This document shows, piece after piece, positions 25,264 through 34,484 of a stretch of DNA of 64,000 nt. The notes beneath the pieces were generated by a model. It was not told where the DNA came from and ran no database searches. It was given only the letters and a program-made list of their open reading frames with translations. Position numbers and translations under genes: made by a program. The DNA comes from Deltaproteobacteria bacterium (GTDB taxonomy: Bacteria > Myxococcota_A > UBA9160 > UBA4427), in the NCBI GenBank assembly GCA_029261855.1, contig JAJDAN010000066.1, positions 1 to 64,000 of the forward strand, given 5' to 3'. Position 1 is the first letter of the stretch. Each line of letters starts with the position of its first letter.

Positions 25264-27195
25264 TTAGAAGTGCTGCTCGGCGGGGTCGAACACGTTGTCG
25301 GCGACGAAGCCCGAGTCCGGCTTGAACTCGACCCAGTCGCTCATGCCACCGCCGTACTGGCCGGGGTAGCCGCGCAGGTCCTCGATCGGAACCGGCTGGC
25401 CGAGACCCGAAAGGGTCAGCCAGTCGTTCATGCCCGAGAACTCGGTGCTGAGCCGAGCCGCGCTCTCGCCCTCGACGAGCTGACGCGGGCTCAGGACCGA
25501 GCCCATGCCGCCCATGCCGCCCATGGGACCCATGGCGCTCATGCCCATGCCCATGCCGAGCCACTGACCCAGCGGGGTGGCCTCGAGGAGCAGCGAGCCG
25601 ATCGCGTAGGCCGCGCCGCCAGCCAGAGCCGCCTTGCCGGCCTGGTTGCCCAGGACTGGCTTGGCCAACTCAGCCGCAGCCGACACGAGGATCGCGCTGC
25701 CGCCACGCACCGCGAGGCGCTTGGCGTGACCCATGAGGCCGGGCTCGTAGGCCCAGCCAGCGAGGTAGGAGGACCGCAGCGCCATGTTGCTCAGCGCGAA
25801 GGTGCCGCCCGCGCCGACCAGGAGGCCAGCCACGCCGGTGTAGAAACTCATGCTCTGGACCGAGGCGAGTTGAGCCGCCAGGTAGCCGTTGCGACGCACG
25901 CGACGCTTGTTGGCCGAGACCTTGCGACGCCGACGACGAGCCGGCTTGCGCCGCTTGTTGGTGGCGACCTTCTTGCGACGGTAGCCGTAGTTCCGCTTGA
26001 CGGCCTTGCGACGCGGGTTGCGACGCGCCTTGCGGCGACGCTTCGGCCTGCTGTTGTTGTAGACCTTCAGCTTGGGGTTGCGCTTCTTGCGACGCGGCTT
26101 GCGGCGCTTGTTGGCGGCGACCTTGCGGCGAGCCTTGGGGTTGCGGCGCTTCTTGAAGCGCCCGGTTGCGGTACGAGTGGCGGACGGACGGCGGCGGGTC
26201 TTCCGCGCCTTCCGCCGCTTGGGACGGTTGAGCTGCACGTTGCCTCCTGGCGCAGACAGTGGACCCGCAAACCCGCCGGACTCCAACTCGAAGATCTCGG
26301 CTTGTGACGGACTCCAACCTCGGTAAATCGCAGGGCGGGCTACAGGACCACGCCCCTTTCGGTGCTTGACGCGGAGGTACTTGCCGCCGAACGCGGCGCC
26401 CTCACGCTGGAACTTGGCCTTCGAGCCCCAGGACTGCTTGTAGTCCGGCTTGCGGGCGCCCTTCTTGAAGGCCTTGCCGCCGGGCGCCTTGCCCGACTTG
26501 GTGTAGTACTGCGGCGAGCGCTTCCAGGGGGACGCGCGCTTGCGACGGGCAGTGCCGAGCTTCTTGGCCTGCTCCTTGAGCCAGGTCTGGGCCTGGGTGA
26601 ACTTGGCCTTCTTCTTGGTGACCGCGCCGCCCTCGAGGACCCGATCGTAGAACCCGCTGATCATGCCCCGGGTCAAGAACCCGACGACGGGCCGCTGGTA
26701 GCGGAGCGCGTCGTTCTTGGACATGGGGCGACCGGCGCGGGCGTGCCCGGCGGGGTAGACGGCGCCAGACGCCGCAGCGGCCTCGGTCCACTTGATCGGC
26801 TCGGACTTGCTGGCGTAAGCCGTCCCCTTCGAGTACGAACGCCCGCGCGTGTAGCCCTTGCGAGCACGCCAGGACTTGGTCTTGGGGGACACGGCGGGAG
26901 CCCGACCACCACCGGTCAGCTTCTTCCAGGCCGTGCTGCGCCGCTTGGCGGTGCTCGCCGCGGACTTGTGCTGCCGAGCCTCGGTGGGGGTAATGAACCC
27001 AGGCACGCGAATCCCCTTCGAGAGGGCAGCAGCCTTGGTCATGACCTTTCCGCGCGCGGTCACTGCGCCTGCCTTGCGGGCGGAAGCCACCCACGACTTC
27101 CTGGCGACCTTCTTCTTGGCCATGGTCTTCTTGCTCCTCTTGCGGGGCTTCTTGTCGTCACCGGGATTGATCAGGACTGGGATCAGCAAAGTCAT
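25264..27195 (-). CDS. Highly basic DNA-binding and membrane virion-protein candidate
   Basis: 643 residues. The first 450 are extremely Lys/Arg-rich with RRNP and KKRNP units (KKRNPKLKVYNNSRPKRR), as in DNA-condensing proteins. Residues about 455-560 hold two or three hydrophobic segments (FYTGVAGLLVGAGGTFALS, AGKAALAGGAAYAIGSLLL). A Gly/Met run (MGMGMSAMGPMGGMGGMG) follows, then DWLTLSGLGQP and an acidic end. DWLTLSGMG also occurs in the 33561 protein. It could link packaged DNA to a membrane. Confidence 0.8.
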   Translation of the reverse strand: MTLLIPVLINPGDDKKPRKRSKKTMAKKKVARKSWVASARKAGAVTARGKVMTKAAALSKGIRVPGFITPTEARQHKSAASTAKRRSTAWKKLTGGGRAPAVSPKTKSWRARKGYTRGRSYSKGTAYASKSEPIKWTEAAAASGAVYPAGHARAGRPMSKNDALRYQRPVVGFLTRGMISGFYDRVLEGGAVTKKKAKFTQAQTWLKEQAKKLGTARRKRASPWKRSPQYYTKSGKAPGGKAFKKGARKPDYKQSWGSKAKFQREGAAFGGKYLRVKHRKGRGPVARPAIYRGWSPSQAEIFELESGGFAGPLSAPGGNVQLNRPKRRKARKTRRRPSATRTATGRFKKRRNPKARRKVAANKRRKPRRKKRNPKLKVYNNSRPKRRRKARRNPRRKAVKRNYGYRRKKVATNKRRKPARRRRRKVSANKRRVRRNGYLAAQLASVQSMSFYTGVAGLLVGAGGTFALSNMALRSSYLAGWAYEPGLMGHAKRLAVRGGSAILVSAAAELAKPVLGNQAGKAALAGGAAYAIGSLLLEATPLGQWLGMGMGMSAMGPMGGMGGMGSVLSPRQLVEGESAARLSTEFSGMNDWLTLSGLGQPVPIEDLRGYPGQYGGGMSDWVEFKPDSGFVADNVFDPAEQHF

Positions 27196-27204
27196 GCGCT
27201 TTTC

Positions 27205-29388
27205 CTAGTCGTACCACCACTTCGAGACCTTGAACTTGCCCGCGATCTTCCGTGTGGTCTTGGTGCGGGGGTCGTAGATCTCGAGTGGGAGGTCCTCTGG
27301 GTTGGGCATGCCCTTGCCGCGGGAAAGGCCCTTGAGGCCACGCCCCTCTTTGTGCTCGTGGAGCCAGAGCGTGCCGGTCTTGTTGCTGCCCTCCCACGGG
27401 ACCCAGTAGTTGGTCTCGAGGGTGCGGTGCAAAGCCGCGTGCACAGGCGCCACGGTGAGGTCCGGGCTTCCGTCGTCGATCTCGTATAGCTCGACGTCGT
27501 TGCCTTCCTTCTCGTGGAAGGTGCGGTAGGCCTTGCGAGCCTCCGGCATTCCCTCGAACCGTTTGCGAGCTTCCGCGACACTGATCTTGCCCTTCAGGCG
27601 AGCGTTCGGCTTGGCGCTGTTTCCAGTCGTGCGGTTCTTGCGAACAGCCTTCTTGGACTTGCCCTTTGATTTCAACCTACCCTTGGAACTTTCCCCTGCA
27701 ACCGCCTTCGGTCGCTTGGGCGCAGGGTCGTGCCCGCCGGACGTGAAGAGGGCTCCAGCCTGACCGCGCCAGTACTCGGCTGCGTCGTCGTGGCCAGCGG
27801 CCTGGTCTTCGTGGAACCTGTGGCGAGCCTCGAAGGCCAGGGGGTGCACGTAGGGGTTCGGGCGAACCGCGCGCCCCAGGGCCGACTCAAGCACGTCCAA
27901 CTTGTGACCGATCGAATCAACGACCCGACGTGGGGCTGCGTCTTCCAAGGCACGCTCGAGAGCTTCGTGACCGTGCTCGATCGCAGAGGAGATCTCGTGG
28001 TGCGACCGCCGGCCAGGGTTCATGCCCACGACCGCAAGAAGCGGGTTCTCGTGCACCGAGCGCTGTTGACCGAAGTAGTCGATCATGAGGTCAAAGTAGC
28101 CCTGAACGTAGGAGGGAAACTCGTGGCGTCGCTCCGCGAGATACTCGCTCGGTGCGCCAGACTTGAGCGCCTTGCGAACCACCTTCACCAGACCACGAAT
28201 CTCGCCCCCTGCCAGGTAGTCCACGACAACGATCTCACTGCGAGACTGCGGCAGGTCAGCAACGGCAGGCTTCTTCTTCCCCGCCTTCCCCTTGACCTTC
28301 TTGGCCGGCTTCTTCTTGGAGGCCTTCTTCCCCTTCTTCTTCTCTAGGACACGGTGCGCTCGAACGTGGCCAGTCTCTACGTCGTAGAGCACCTGCCAGC
28401 GCGGGTGGACCGAGATCGCAACCGACGCTCCATGCGAAGGACTCGGCCTACCGCGGCACGCTCGACAAGCGTCGCAGGTCTTCGTGAAACCGCCCTCCGC
28501 GCTCGCTGGGCATTGGATCTCGGTGCCTGCGACCAGAGCTTCGTCTCCGCGCAAGACGCGGAAGGTGCGCCACCCAGCGTCGCGGGCCTGGGCCAACTGT
28601 TCGCGCGTGTCCACGGACGCCATGAGGAAGTGTCGGTAGCGCTGGGCGGACGGTTCGCACCACTGGTGCGTGTACCCGGTCCACCCAACAGCTCCAACGA
28701 TCAGCGCTTCCCAGATCTCCACCGGGACCGCGGCGGGGTCCCCGTACGACCCGAGTCTGGACACGCGCCCGTGACCGATCAACGGGATCTGCTCGATCCG
28801 CAGCGCTTGACCGTAGTTTCCGCGGTAGTAAGCCTTCCACACAGCGTCGGGCGCCTGGGAGACCACCACGTAGCACGAGCGGCCTTCCATGACCTGCTCG
28901 ACAGGGACTCGCCGAGTCTGCGGACCGCCCACGACGCCGAACCCACGGCGGGCCTCAGACGGAGTGATCACCTTCCGCTGGCGAGTGACCGGTTTCTCCG
29001 CGACCGTCCCACGGTGCATGCAGTCACCGCAGATCGACCCGTCCAGGCCCTGGTCGACTGCAGCCTGCGGTGAGACGTCCTTGCGCAGGATCCACGTCTG
29101 AAGCATGGGGCCTGTCTTGACGTTCCCGCTGACGCTGGCCTTGGACGTGCCGGTCACGATCGCCAGGATCGGCGCGCCGTCGATCAGTGACGGGCCGTCG
29201 TAGAGGACGAACCCCTCTTCAAGGAACCGCCACGGCGTCGGTGAGTCCATGATCGTCCGCAGGTCTTCCATGGCGTGCGCCCAGGGAAGCAACTTCGGAG
29301 ACGCCTCCCCACGCGGCAACCGACGAGGGTTGCGCATGAAGAACGGCGTTCTCTGCAGGGACCAAGCGGACTCGAGCGTGCGTTGCAT
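27205..29388 (-). CDS. DUF7227-like phage protein with Lys-rich linker
   Basis: 727 residues. About 50-330 carry a phage domain I recognise by pattern: AIVTGTS....NVKTGPMLQTWIL, SICGDCMHRG, CYVVVSQAP, GSYGDPAAVP, TGYTHQW and RHFLMASVD, with several Cys pairs. A Lys-rich segment (KKKGKKASKKKPAKK) follows near 350, then an alpha-helical part and a C-terminal domain ending KFKVSKWWYD. The first domain has no established activity that I know of. The protein sits between two basic virion-like genes, so it may be a virion or DNA-associated protein. Confidence 0.75.
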   Translation of the reverse strand: MQRTLESAWSLQRTPFFMRNPRRLPRGEASPKLLPWAHAMEDLRTIMDSPTPWRFLEEGFVLYDGPSLIDGAPILAIVTGTSKASVSGNVKTGPMLQTWILRKDVSPQAAVDQGLDGSICGDCMHRGTVAEKPVTRQRKVITPSEARRGFGVVGGPQTRRVPVEQVMEGRSCYVVVSQAPDAVWKAYYRGNYGQALRIEQIPLIGHGRVSRLGSYGDPAAVPVEIWEALIVGAVGWTGYTHQWCEPSAQRYRHFLMASVDTREQLAQARDAGWRTFRVLRGDEALVAGTEIQCPASAEGGFTKTCDACRACRGRPSPSHGASVAISVHPRWQVLYDVETGHVRAHRVLEKKKGKKASKKKPAKKVKGKAGKKKPAVADLPQSRSEIVVVDYLAGGEIRGLVKVVRKALKSGAPSEYLAERRHEFPSYVQGYFDLMIDYFGQQRSVHENPLLAVVGMNPGRRSHHEISSAIEHGHEALERALEDAAPRRVVDSIGHKLDVLESALGRAVRPNPYVHPLAFEARHRFHEDQAAGHDDAAEYWRGQAGALFTSGGHDPAPKRPKAVAGESSKGRLKSKGKSKKAVRKNRTTGNSAKPNARLKGKISVAEARKRFEGMPEARKAYRTFHEKEGNDVELYEIDDGSPDLTVAPVHAALHRTLETNYWVPWEGSNKTGTLWLHEHKEGRGLKGLSRGKGMPNPEDLPLEIYDPRTKTTRKIAGKFKVSKWWYD

Positions 29389-29391
29389 GGA

Positions 29392-31035
29392 CTAGGCGGC
29401 CCGTCGCCTCACGCAGGCGAAGCACCCGCACCCAGGCTTGTGGCCGCGCGGAACGCCGCCAGCGTTCGCCGCGACCTTCCGCTTGCGCTTCGACGCCGTG
29501 CGCTTCTTCTTGGCTGCGGGCTTGCGCTTCTTGGCCGCGGCCTTCTTCTTGGGTGGCGCCTTGCGCTTCTTCGGCGTCCCCTTCTTTGGCCCCACGGCCA
29601 GTCGTCGCTTGGTCGCCTTGCGCTTGCTCTGGGTGAAAAGCAAGGGCTCACCGCGAAGGTCATGCCCGCCTGCCCAACGGGCCACGTCGTCGGGCGTGTA
29701 CATGTCCGCGTCGAAGAGCCAGGACTGAACCTGGGTCGTACCGCCGCGCGGGCCACGCTCGCCAGTCACACACTGGAGTTGCTTGAGGCCCTTGCGGGCG
29801 CTGATCGTCTTCGTGCGAGTCTGCGGGCAATCCCTGGGATCCATGACGCGGATCCGGTGGTAGCGACCCGTCGGACTGACCTCGACAGGGACCTGATAGC
29901 CCCGAATGTCCCTGGTCCCTGGGTTCGGATACCAGCAGTCCTGACCTCCCATGCCGTCGGGGCGGCAGCCGGGGTTGTTCTCCCGTCGTGCTCCACCGGG
30001 GTGACGTGGCGGGATCATGTCACCACACCGCGTGCACTCCTCCCAGCCGTCCCAGCCCTCACTGCCCCTGGACGGCAGGGGCCGAGTCTGGGGGTGGGGG
30101 CACCGAGGCGTCCCGTACGGGTTTAGGGGCCTGGTGCCACCGAAGGACGGGTCGTAAGGCGGGTTGAACTCGAACGCGCCGAACTGGTCGATCGAGGAGC
30201 CGATCCCGTCGTCGTACTCGTCGGCATAGTCCTCATGCCAGACGCCGGGCAACTCCGGCTCGCCGCGACGCTGGTAGGGGTTCGTGTCCACCAGGCGCTC
30301 AAGCTCCCAGTCCAATACGGCAATGCCCCTGGGGTTCCGGGGGTGGCTCACGATCACGTCGCCCGCAGGGGTGGACGACTTCACGTACATGATCTCACCG
30401 GACCTACGACCGAAGTCCTCGACTGCCTCACGCGACCAGGTGACCCGGTCGCCGAACGAGAACCCACCGTAGGGGCCAGAGGGGTTGGCTTCGTAGTGAC
30501 CGCCGCCAGCGTGCCACTCACCATGGTGCGGAACGCCGCCACCGGGGTGGTAGGTCGAGGGCGACCTGCCGTGGTGGTGCATACGGCCCGAACCGTAGTG
30601 CTGCTCACCGTGGTAGGTGTGAGCACCGCCGGGGTGCCACTCAAGCGGGTTCGAGCGATACCCACCGCCAGGGTGGTATCCGCCACCCCACGGGACACCC
30701 GAACCGGGGTGGAAGTCCTCGGGCGCCTCGTCAGGATATCGGCCCCAGTACCCCGAGCCTCGGTAGAGACGACCGTGATAGCGGTGCGAACCGCCAGGGT
30801 GCCAGTAGAGAGGGGGGTTGTCCTGGTAGTCCAGGGCTTGGCGGGGCCCTGCGTAGCGCGGGAGGCTGCCGTGCGCCGATTCGGCCAGTCCAACCGGTGG
30901 ATCGAACGGGCGGTCCTGGTGCCAGTGCATGCCGTAGCAGGCGTTGTTCTGCACGGGCGGGTTCACGCCGAAGCGCGAGACATACTGCAGCGCAGGCGGT
31001 GAGAACCAGGGATTGGACTCAACGTAGTGGGTCAT
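29392..31035 (-). CDS. His/Gly-rich protein with basic C-terminus
   Basis: 547 residues, ATG overlapping the upstream stop as ATGA. The first 200 residues repeat HPGG motifs (WHPGGSHRYHG, YHPGGGYRSNP, YHPGGGVPHHG). A CTRCG site and a beta region follow, and the last 90 residues are Lys/Ala-rich, ending PGCGCFACVRRRAA. His-rich repeats may bind metal ions. NP dipeptides recur at domain joins (ESNPW, EANPS, DTNPY). It belongs with the other basic virion candidates; no family is known. Confidence 0.75.
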   Translation of the reverse strand: MTHYVESNPWFSPPALQYVSRFGVNPPVQNNACYGMHWHQDRPFDPPVGLAESAHGSLPRYAGPRQALDYQDNPPLYWHPGGSHRYHGRLYRGSGYWGRYPDEAPEDFHPGSGVPWGGGYHPGGGYRSNPLEWHPGGAHTYHGEQHYGSGRMHHHGRSPSTYHPGGGVPHHGEWHAGGGHYEANPSGPYGGFSFGDRVTWSREAVEDFGRRSGEIMYVKSSTPAGDVIVSHPRNPRGIAVLDWELERLVDTNPYQRRGEPELPGVWHEDYADEYDDGIGSSIDQFGAFEFNPPYDPSFGGTRPLNPYGTPRCPHPQTRPLPSRGSEGWDGWEECTRCGDMIPPRHPGGARRENNPGCRPDGMGGQDCWYPNPGTRDIRGYQVPVEVSPTGRYHRIRVMDPRDCPQTRTKTISARKGLKQLQCVTGERGPRGGTTQVQSWLFDADMYTPDDVARWAGGHDLRGEPLLFTQSKRKATKRRLAVGPKKGTPKKRKAPPKKKAAAKKRKPAAKKKRTASKRKRKVAANAGGVPRGHKPGCGCFACVRRRAA

Positions 31036-32915
31036 GACCGCCGCCGCTTCTGTTGGAGTACTCGCCGCGTCTGCTGCATGGACTGGCGCAGTGCTTGGAG
31101 CGCTGGCATGTGAGAGAGGGACACCGGGGCCCCCAAACCACCCAGCATGGCAGCTCCGCCGGCCCCTGCCACCAGGCCAGCCCGGCGCCGCCGCTCCTGC
31201 TCCGCGAGCTGGGCGGCGTTCAAGATCTGCTGGGTGCCCTGCTGAAAACTCTGCTGCAGGCTCTGCTGTTGCTGCGTCGCAGCGACAGGCTCTGCACGCT
31301 GCTGGTACCCAGTCGCGACCGACTGCACCTGGGCCTGAGGGATCGGGACAACCTGTGGTCGTGGGGTGGGAGTGACGCCGCCGCGTACCACGCCAGTGGT
31401 CGAGGTGCCCGGCCCAGCGTCAGGAACCAACTGCAGACGAGACTGCTGGACAACAGGGGCCGCGGGGCGTGGCGCGGGCACCGAGGTGGTGGCCTTTTGC
31501 TTCTGCCCTTGCTGTGCGAGGGCGCGGGCAGCGGCGGCCTGGTTCCCCATTCGCTGAGCCTGCGCGGCGGCTTGCGCCGGGGTGATCTGGGTGTAGCCAA
31601 CCTGCTGCTTGGCCCACACAACCTCCGGCACCGCGGACTGCGCTCCAGCGGCAATGGCGGCTTGGGCGGTGGGGAAGGTTCCCACGACCACTACAAAGCG
31701 CTCGCCTGGGAAACCGGGCACGTGATTGATTCCCACGTACGGCTGGGGCTGAACGACCGCACTGGGAGCGGCCTGTTGCAGCACGGTCTTCTCTGACTGC
31801 ACTAGAGCAGTCTGCTGGTTCACCAGCGGTTGCTTGGGCTGAGCAAGCGGTTGCTTGGGCTGAGCAAGAGGGATCTTGGTCTGGTCAAGAGGCAGCCCGG
31901 TGTCACCCTTCTTCTCCCAGGGGGTCCAGGTGTCACCCGGGTCAAGCGGAAGGCCGGTGTCGCCCTTTTCCTCCCAAGGAACCCATGTGTCTTGCGGCTC
32001 GCGCGGGATCCACGTCTGGTCGCCGTTCTCAGGAATCCTCGTCCGCCCACGCCGCGTTTGTGGCTGCGCGGTTGCGAACGGAACCCCGGCGCCGGGCCCA
32101 CCTGTGAAGCACGAACCGCGAGGGCAACACAGGCTCTTGGGCAGGCAAAGGGCGCCTTGGATACAGGCCGCCAGTTTCGAGATCGGGTCCAAGGTGTTCC
32201 CACGGGTGGGGATCGAACTTGGGTTCCACTCGCCCAGGCCGGACATGCCGTAGAGCTGGCTCATGATCTTGGGGGAGACGCCGGCCACGCCGAGCACGCG
32301 CTCCACGGCTGCCAGCCTCAACTCAAGATCCTCCTTCGAGTCGTAGGCCATGCCGGGGTTCTGGTAGTTGGCCCACTCCCAGTTACCGATCCCCATGAGC
32401 GCCTTGCGTGCCTGCCAGAGCTTGGACGCGAGCGCGCGGGGGTGGACGCCTGGAGTTCCCGCGAGGAACTCCAGTTCCGTGACCATGCGCGTGACCTCGA
32501 TCCTGCGACTGGGATCAACGAATCCCTGCCGCCGACCGAACACGGTGGTGCCTGGCTGGGTGGTGGAGGGGAACTGGTAGCCGTAGTCGCCGGGCTCGAG
32601 GTCTGCCTGGCCTTGGATCACGGTGGTGCTGTGGGACACGGGCGCGGTACGAGTGGGTGCTCTCGACCCGCTCACGCCGCCGCACTTCGCCCAGCCCATG
32701 TTGCGCTTGCACCAAGGGCACGGCTTGTTGTCCGTAGGGCGAGCCTTCCCGCAAGCGGCGCAGGGGAAGTGTGGGTGATCGTCGCTGGCGCACGGCCCGC
32801 TGTGCGCACAACTCGCGCAGCATGCCTTGGGCTTGGCCTTGGCGCCAAGACCATACCGGTAGGCCCCGGTGGCCGCCTGCCCCATGCCAGTGAAGTCAGA
32901 GTAGGAGAGGGCCAC
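31032..32915 (-). CDS. Cys-rich zinc-ribbon and Pro/Gln-rich protein with hydrophobic C-terminus
   Basis: 627 residues from GTG at 32915, which overlaps the upstream stop as TAGTG with GAGGAAG before it. N-terminal CCASC, CAAC, CPWC pairs make one or two zinc sites. Then come a helical region ending at SQLYGMSGLGEWNPSSIPTR, a TWIP/TWVPW repeat stretch and a Gln/Ala/Val coiled region. Near the C-terminus AGLVAGAGGAAMLGGLGA is hydrophobic and a basic end (VLQQKRRRS) follows. It opens the series of membrane-anchored proteins to its left on the map. Confidence 0.75.
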   Translation of the reverse strand: MALSYSDFTGMGQAATGAYRYGLGAKAKPKACCASCAHSGPCASDDHPHFPCAACGKARPTDNKPCPWCKRNMGWAKCGGVSGSRAPTRTAPVSHSTTVIQGQADLEPGDYGYQFPSTTQPGTTVFGRRQGFVDPSRRIEVTRMVTELEFLAGTPGVHPRALASKLWQARKALMGIGNWEWANYQNPGMAYDSKEDLELRLAAVERVLGVAGVSPKIMSQLYGMSGLGEWNPSSIPTRGNTLDPISKLAACIQGALCLPKSLCCPRGSCFTGGPGAGVPFATAQPQTRRGRTRIPENGDQTWIPREPQDTWVPWEEKGDTGLPLDPGDTWTPWEKKGDTGLPLDQTKIPLAQPKQPLAQPKQPLVNQQTALVQSEKTVLQQAAPSAVVQPQPYVGINHVPGFPGERFVVVVGTFPTAQAAIAAGAQSAVPEVVWAKQQVGYTQITPAQAAAQAQRMGNQAAAARALAQQGQKQKATTSVPAPRPAAPVVQQSRLQLVPDAGPGTSTTGVVRGGVTPTPRPQVVPIPQAQVQSVATGYQQRAEPVAATQQQQSLQQSFQQGTQQILNAAQLAEQERRRRAGLVAGAGGAAMLGGLGAPVSLSHMPALQALRQSMQQTRRVLQQKRRRS

Positions 32916-33220
32916 TAGGACTTCCTCGGTCTGCCAAAGCCCTGGGAGAGGGCAAAGGCCGTGGTCACGGTCGGGCAGATCAGCGCGCTCGCCGCCCAAC
33001 TCCCACCCCAGAGAATCGAATTCTCGTTGCGGACATACCCGTGGTACGCCGACCCGAGCAAGATCACCCCATGCACGAACAGCATGGCCTTCTGAGTCGG
33101 GGTCAAGGTCCCAACCTGGCCCAGGATCGGATCCATGTCACCCAAAGGGCGAGGCCTGAGCACAGGTCCGCGAGGCGCGGGTGCGAGTTGCGTTGGCGGA
33201 TTGACCCAGGGCTTGAACAC
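32915..33220 (-). CDS. Small membrane protein (two helices)
   Basis: 101 residues with GTG at 33220 and GAGGAG before it. Two hydrophobic segments (about 45-60, AMLFVHGVILLGSAYHG, and 70-92, ILWGGSWAASALICPTVTTA) and a basic end GRPRKS. It starts VNPP, as do some neighbours. It is probably an integral particle or host-membrane protein. Confidence 0.75.
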   Translation of the reverse strand: MFKPWVNPPTQLAPAPRGPVLRPRPLGDMDPILGQVGTLTPTQKAMLFVHGVILLGSAYHGYVRNENSILWGGSWAASALICPTVTTAFALSQGFGRPRKS

Positions 33221-33222
33221 GA

Positions 33223-33558
33223 CTACTCCTCTCCTTCCTCGAACTCCTCGACCGCACGCCTGGCGGTGCGGTACTCCTTCTTGGCGACCCGCTTGCCGCG
33301 CTGAACACCCTTGCGCGTTCCAAGCCAGTACCCCACAGCGAGCACAACACCTGCACCAACCGCCACCGCGACCCAGGTTCCAGTGCTGTGCTTCGACGCT
33401 GCTGCAACGCGCTGGGTCTCAGCCACGATCTGTCGCTGGACGAGAGCGGGAGGCGCCGTGGGGGGAGCCTGCCCCGGAACAGGGGTCTGCTGGGCTTGGC
33501 CCATGCCGATCCGCTGCGCCTCGCCCAATGGGGCCGGTTCTATCCAGTGACTCTGCAT
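33223..33558 (-). CDS. Single-pass membrane protein
   Basis: 111 residues: a Gln/Pro/Ala N-terminus, one transmembrane helix at about 60-80 (TWVAVAVGAGVVLAVGYWLG), then a charged cytosolic-type tail (RGKRVAKKEYRTARRAVEEFEEGEE). Unlike its neighbours the helix is not at the extreme C-terminus. Function is unknown. Confidence 0.75.
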   Translation of the reverse strand: MQSHWIEPAPLGEAQRIGMGQAQQTPVPGQAPPTAPPALVQRQIVAETQRVAAASKHSTGTWVAVAVGAGVVLAVGYWLGTRKGVQRGKRVAKKEYRTARRAVEEFEEGEE

Positions 33559-33560
33559 GA

Positions 33561-34475
33561 TCAGCGACTCTTGACGAACCGGTAACCGAAGAAGAGGACG
33601 GCGGCGCCGCCCACCCCGTAGAGAATGTGCTTGACCTGGACGCCGCCGGCCACGGGGTTGTCGAGGAACCCACCCATGCCAGACAGCGTGAGCCAGTCAC
33701 CCATACCCTGCTTCCTCCCTTGGGGAGGATTGGCGTTGCGCGCCGCGACGTTGGCGGCGGCCACAGCCTTGGTCGCCTCGGCCTGAGCAGCCGCGGCGGC
33801 CTTGTGTCCGCGCGGCGTGCGGCAGCAGCGCGCCGCGACGTTGGCAGCAGCCTGCGCAGTGGCCGCGTGGGTGGCCGCCACCTTGGGGGCGCCGACCATG
33901 GCCGCACGGGCGGCGTTGTCGGCGGCGATCTTCGACGCCTGAGCCGCCTCGATCGCCTTGTTCTCGGACGCCGCGTGCTCACGCTGGTCCATGGCCATGA
34001 TCGCGCCAGGGGCTGCTCCTGGCGAGAGCGCCTTCGTCTGCGGCGACCCGGGGATCGGAGGGAGGTCCCAAGGCGCGGGTGTGCCCTCCCAGGCCATGGC
34101 ACCCTCGCTGTGAGAGTAGGTCTGGTTGTAGAGCGCGGTCTCGTCCATGGTCTCCGGGTGGATCTCAGGGAGGGCCTGAGCCATGGGCGAGCCGGCGGTA
34201 GGAGTCGGCATTTCGCCGCTCCGAACCTGCTGGCTGTAGAAGGTCCCCGGGTTGGTCCCCTGGGGGAAGGTGAAGAAGTCGCCCACACCACTCATGTTCG
34301 GTCTCCTGAGCATGCCACCGCCGACCTCGGACACGGCGCCGTAGCCTGCGGCTGGTAGGGACGGCCCTGGGGTCCAGTCCTGGTACATGTTGCTGGTCGG
34401 GTCTCGACGATCGAAGCCCGGCGCGAAGTTGCCGTTGCGCTGCTGCGGCGCGAAGTTCCAGAAAGGGGGCGGCAT
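33561..34475 (-). CDS. Ala-rich protein with C-terminal anchor and DWLTLSGMG motif
   Basis: 304 residues. Middle Ala/His/Gln-rich repeat region with two NVAAR units (ANVAARCCRTPRGHKAAAAA, ANVAARNANPPQG). Then GDWLTLSGMGGFLDNPVAGG, the motif shared with the protein at 25264, and a final transmembrane helix HILYGVGGAAVLFFGYRF with KSR at the end. The N-terminus has FFTFPQGTNPGTF. It is likely anchored in a membrane with most of the chain on one side. Confidence 0.8.
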   Translation of the reverse strand: MPPPFWNFAPQQRNGNFAPGFDRRDPTSNMYQDWTPGPSLPAAGYGAVSEVGGGMLRRPNMSGVGDFFTFPQGTNPGTFYSQQVRSGEMPTPTAGSPMAQALPEIHPETMDETALYNQTYSHSEGAMAWEGTPAPWDLPPIPGSPQTKALSPGAAPGAIMAMDQREHAASENKAIEAAQASKIAADNAARAAMVGAPKVAATHAATAQAAANVAARCCRTPRGHKAAAAAQAEATKAVAAANVAARNANPPQGRKQGMGDWLTLSGMGGFLDNPVAGGVQVKHILYGVGGAAVLFFGYRFVKSR

Positions 34476-34484
34476 GTTGATCTC

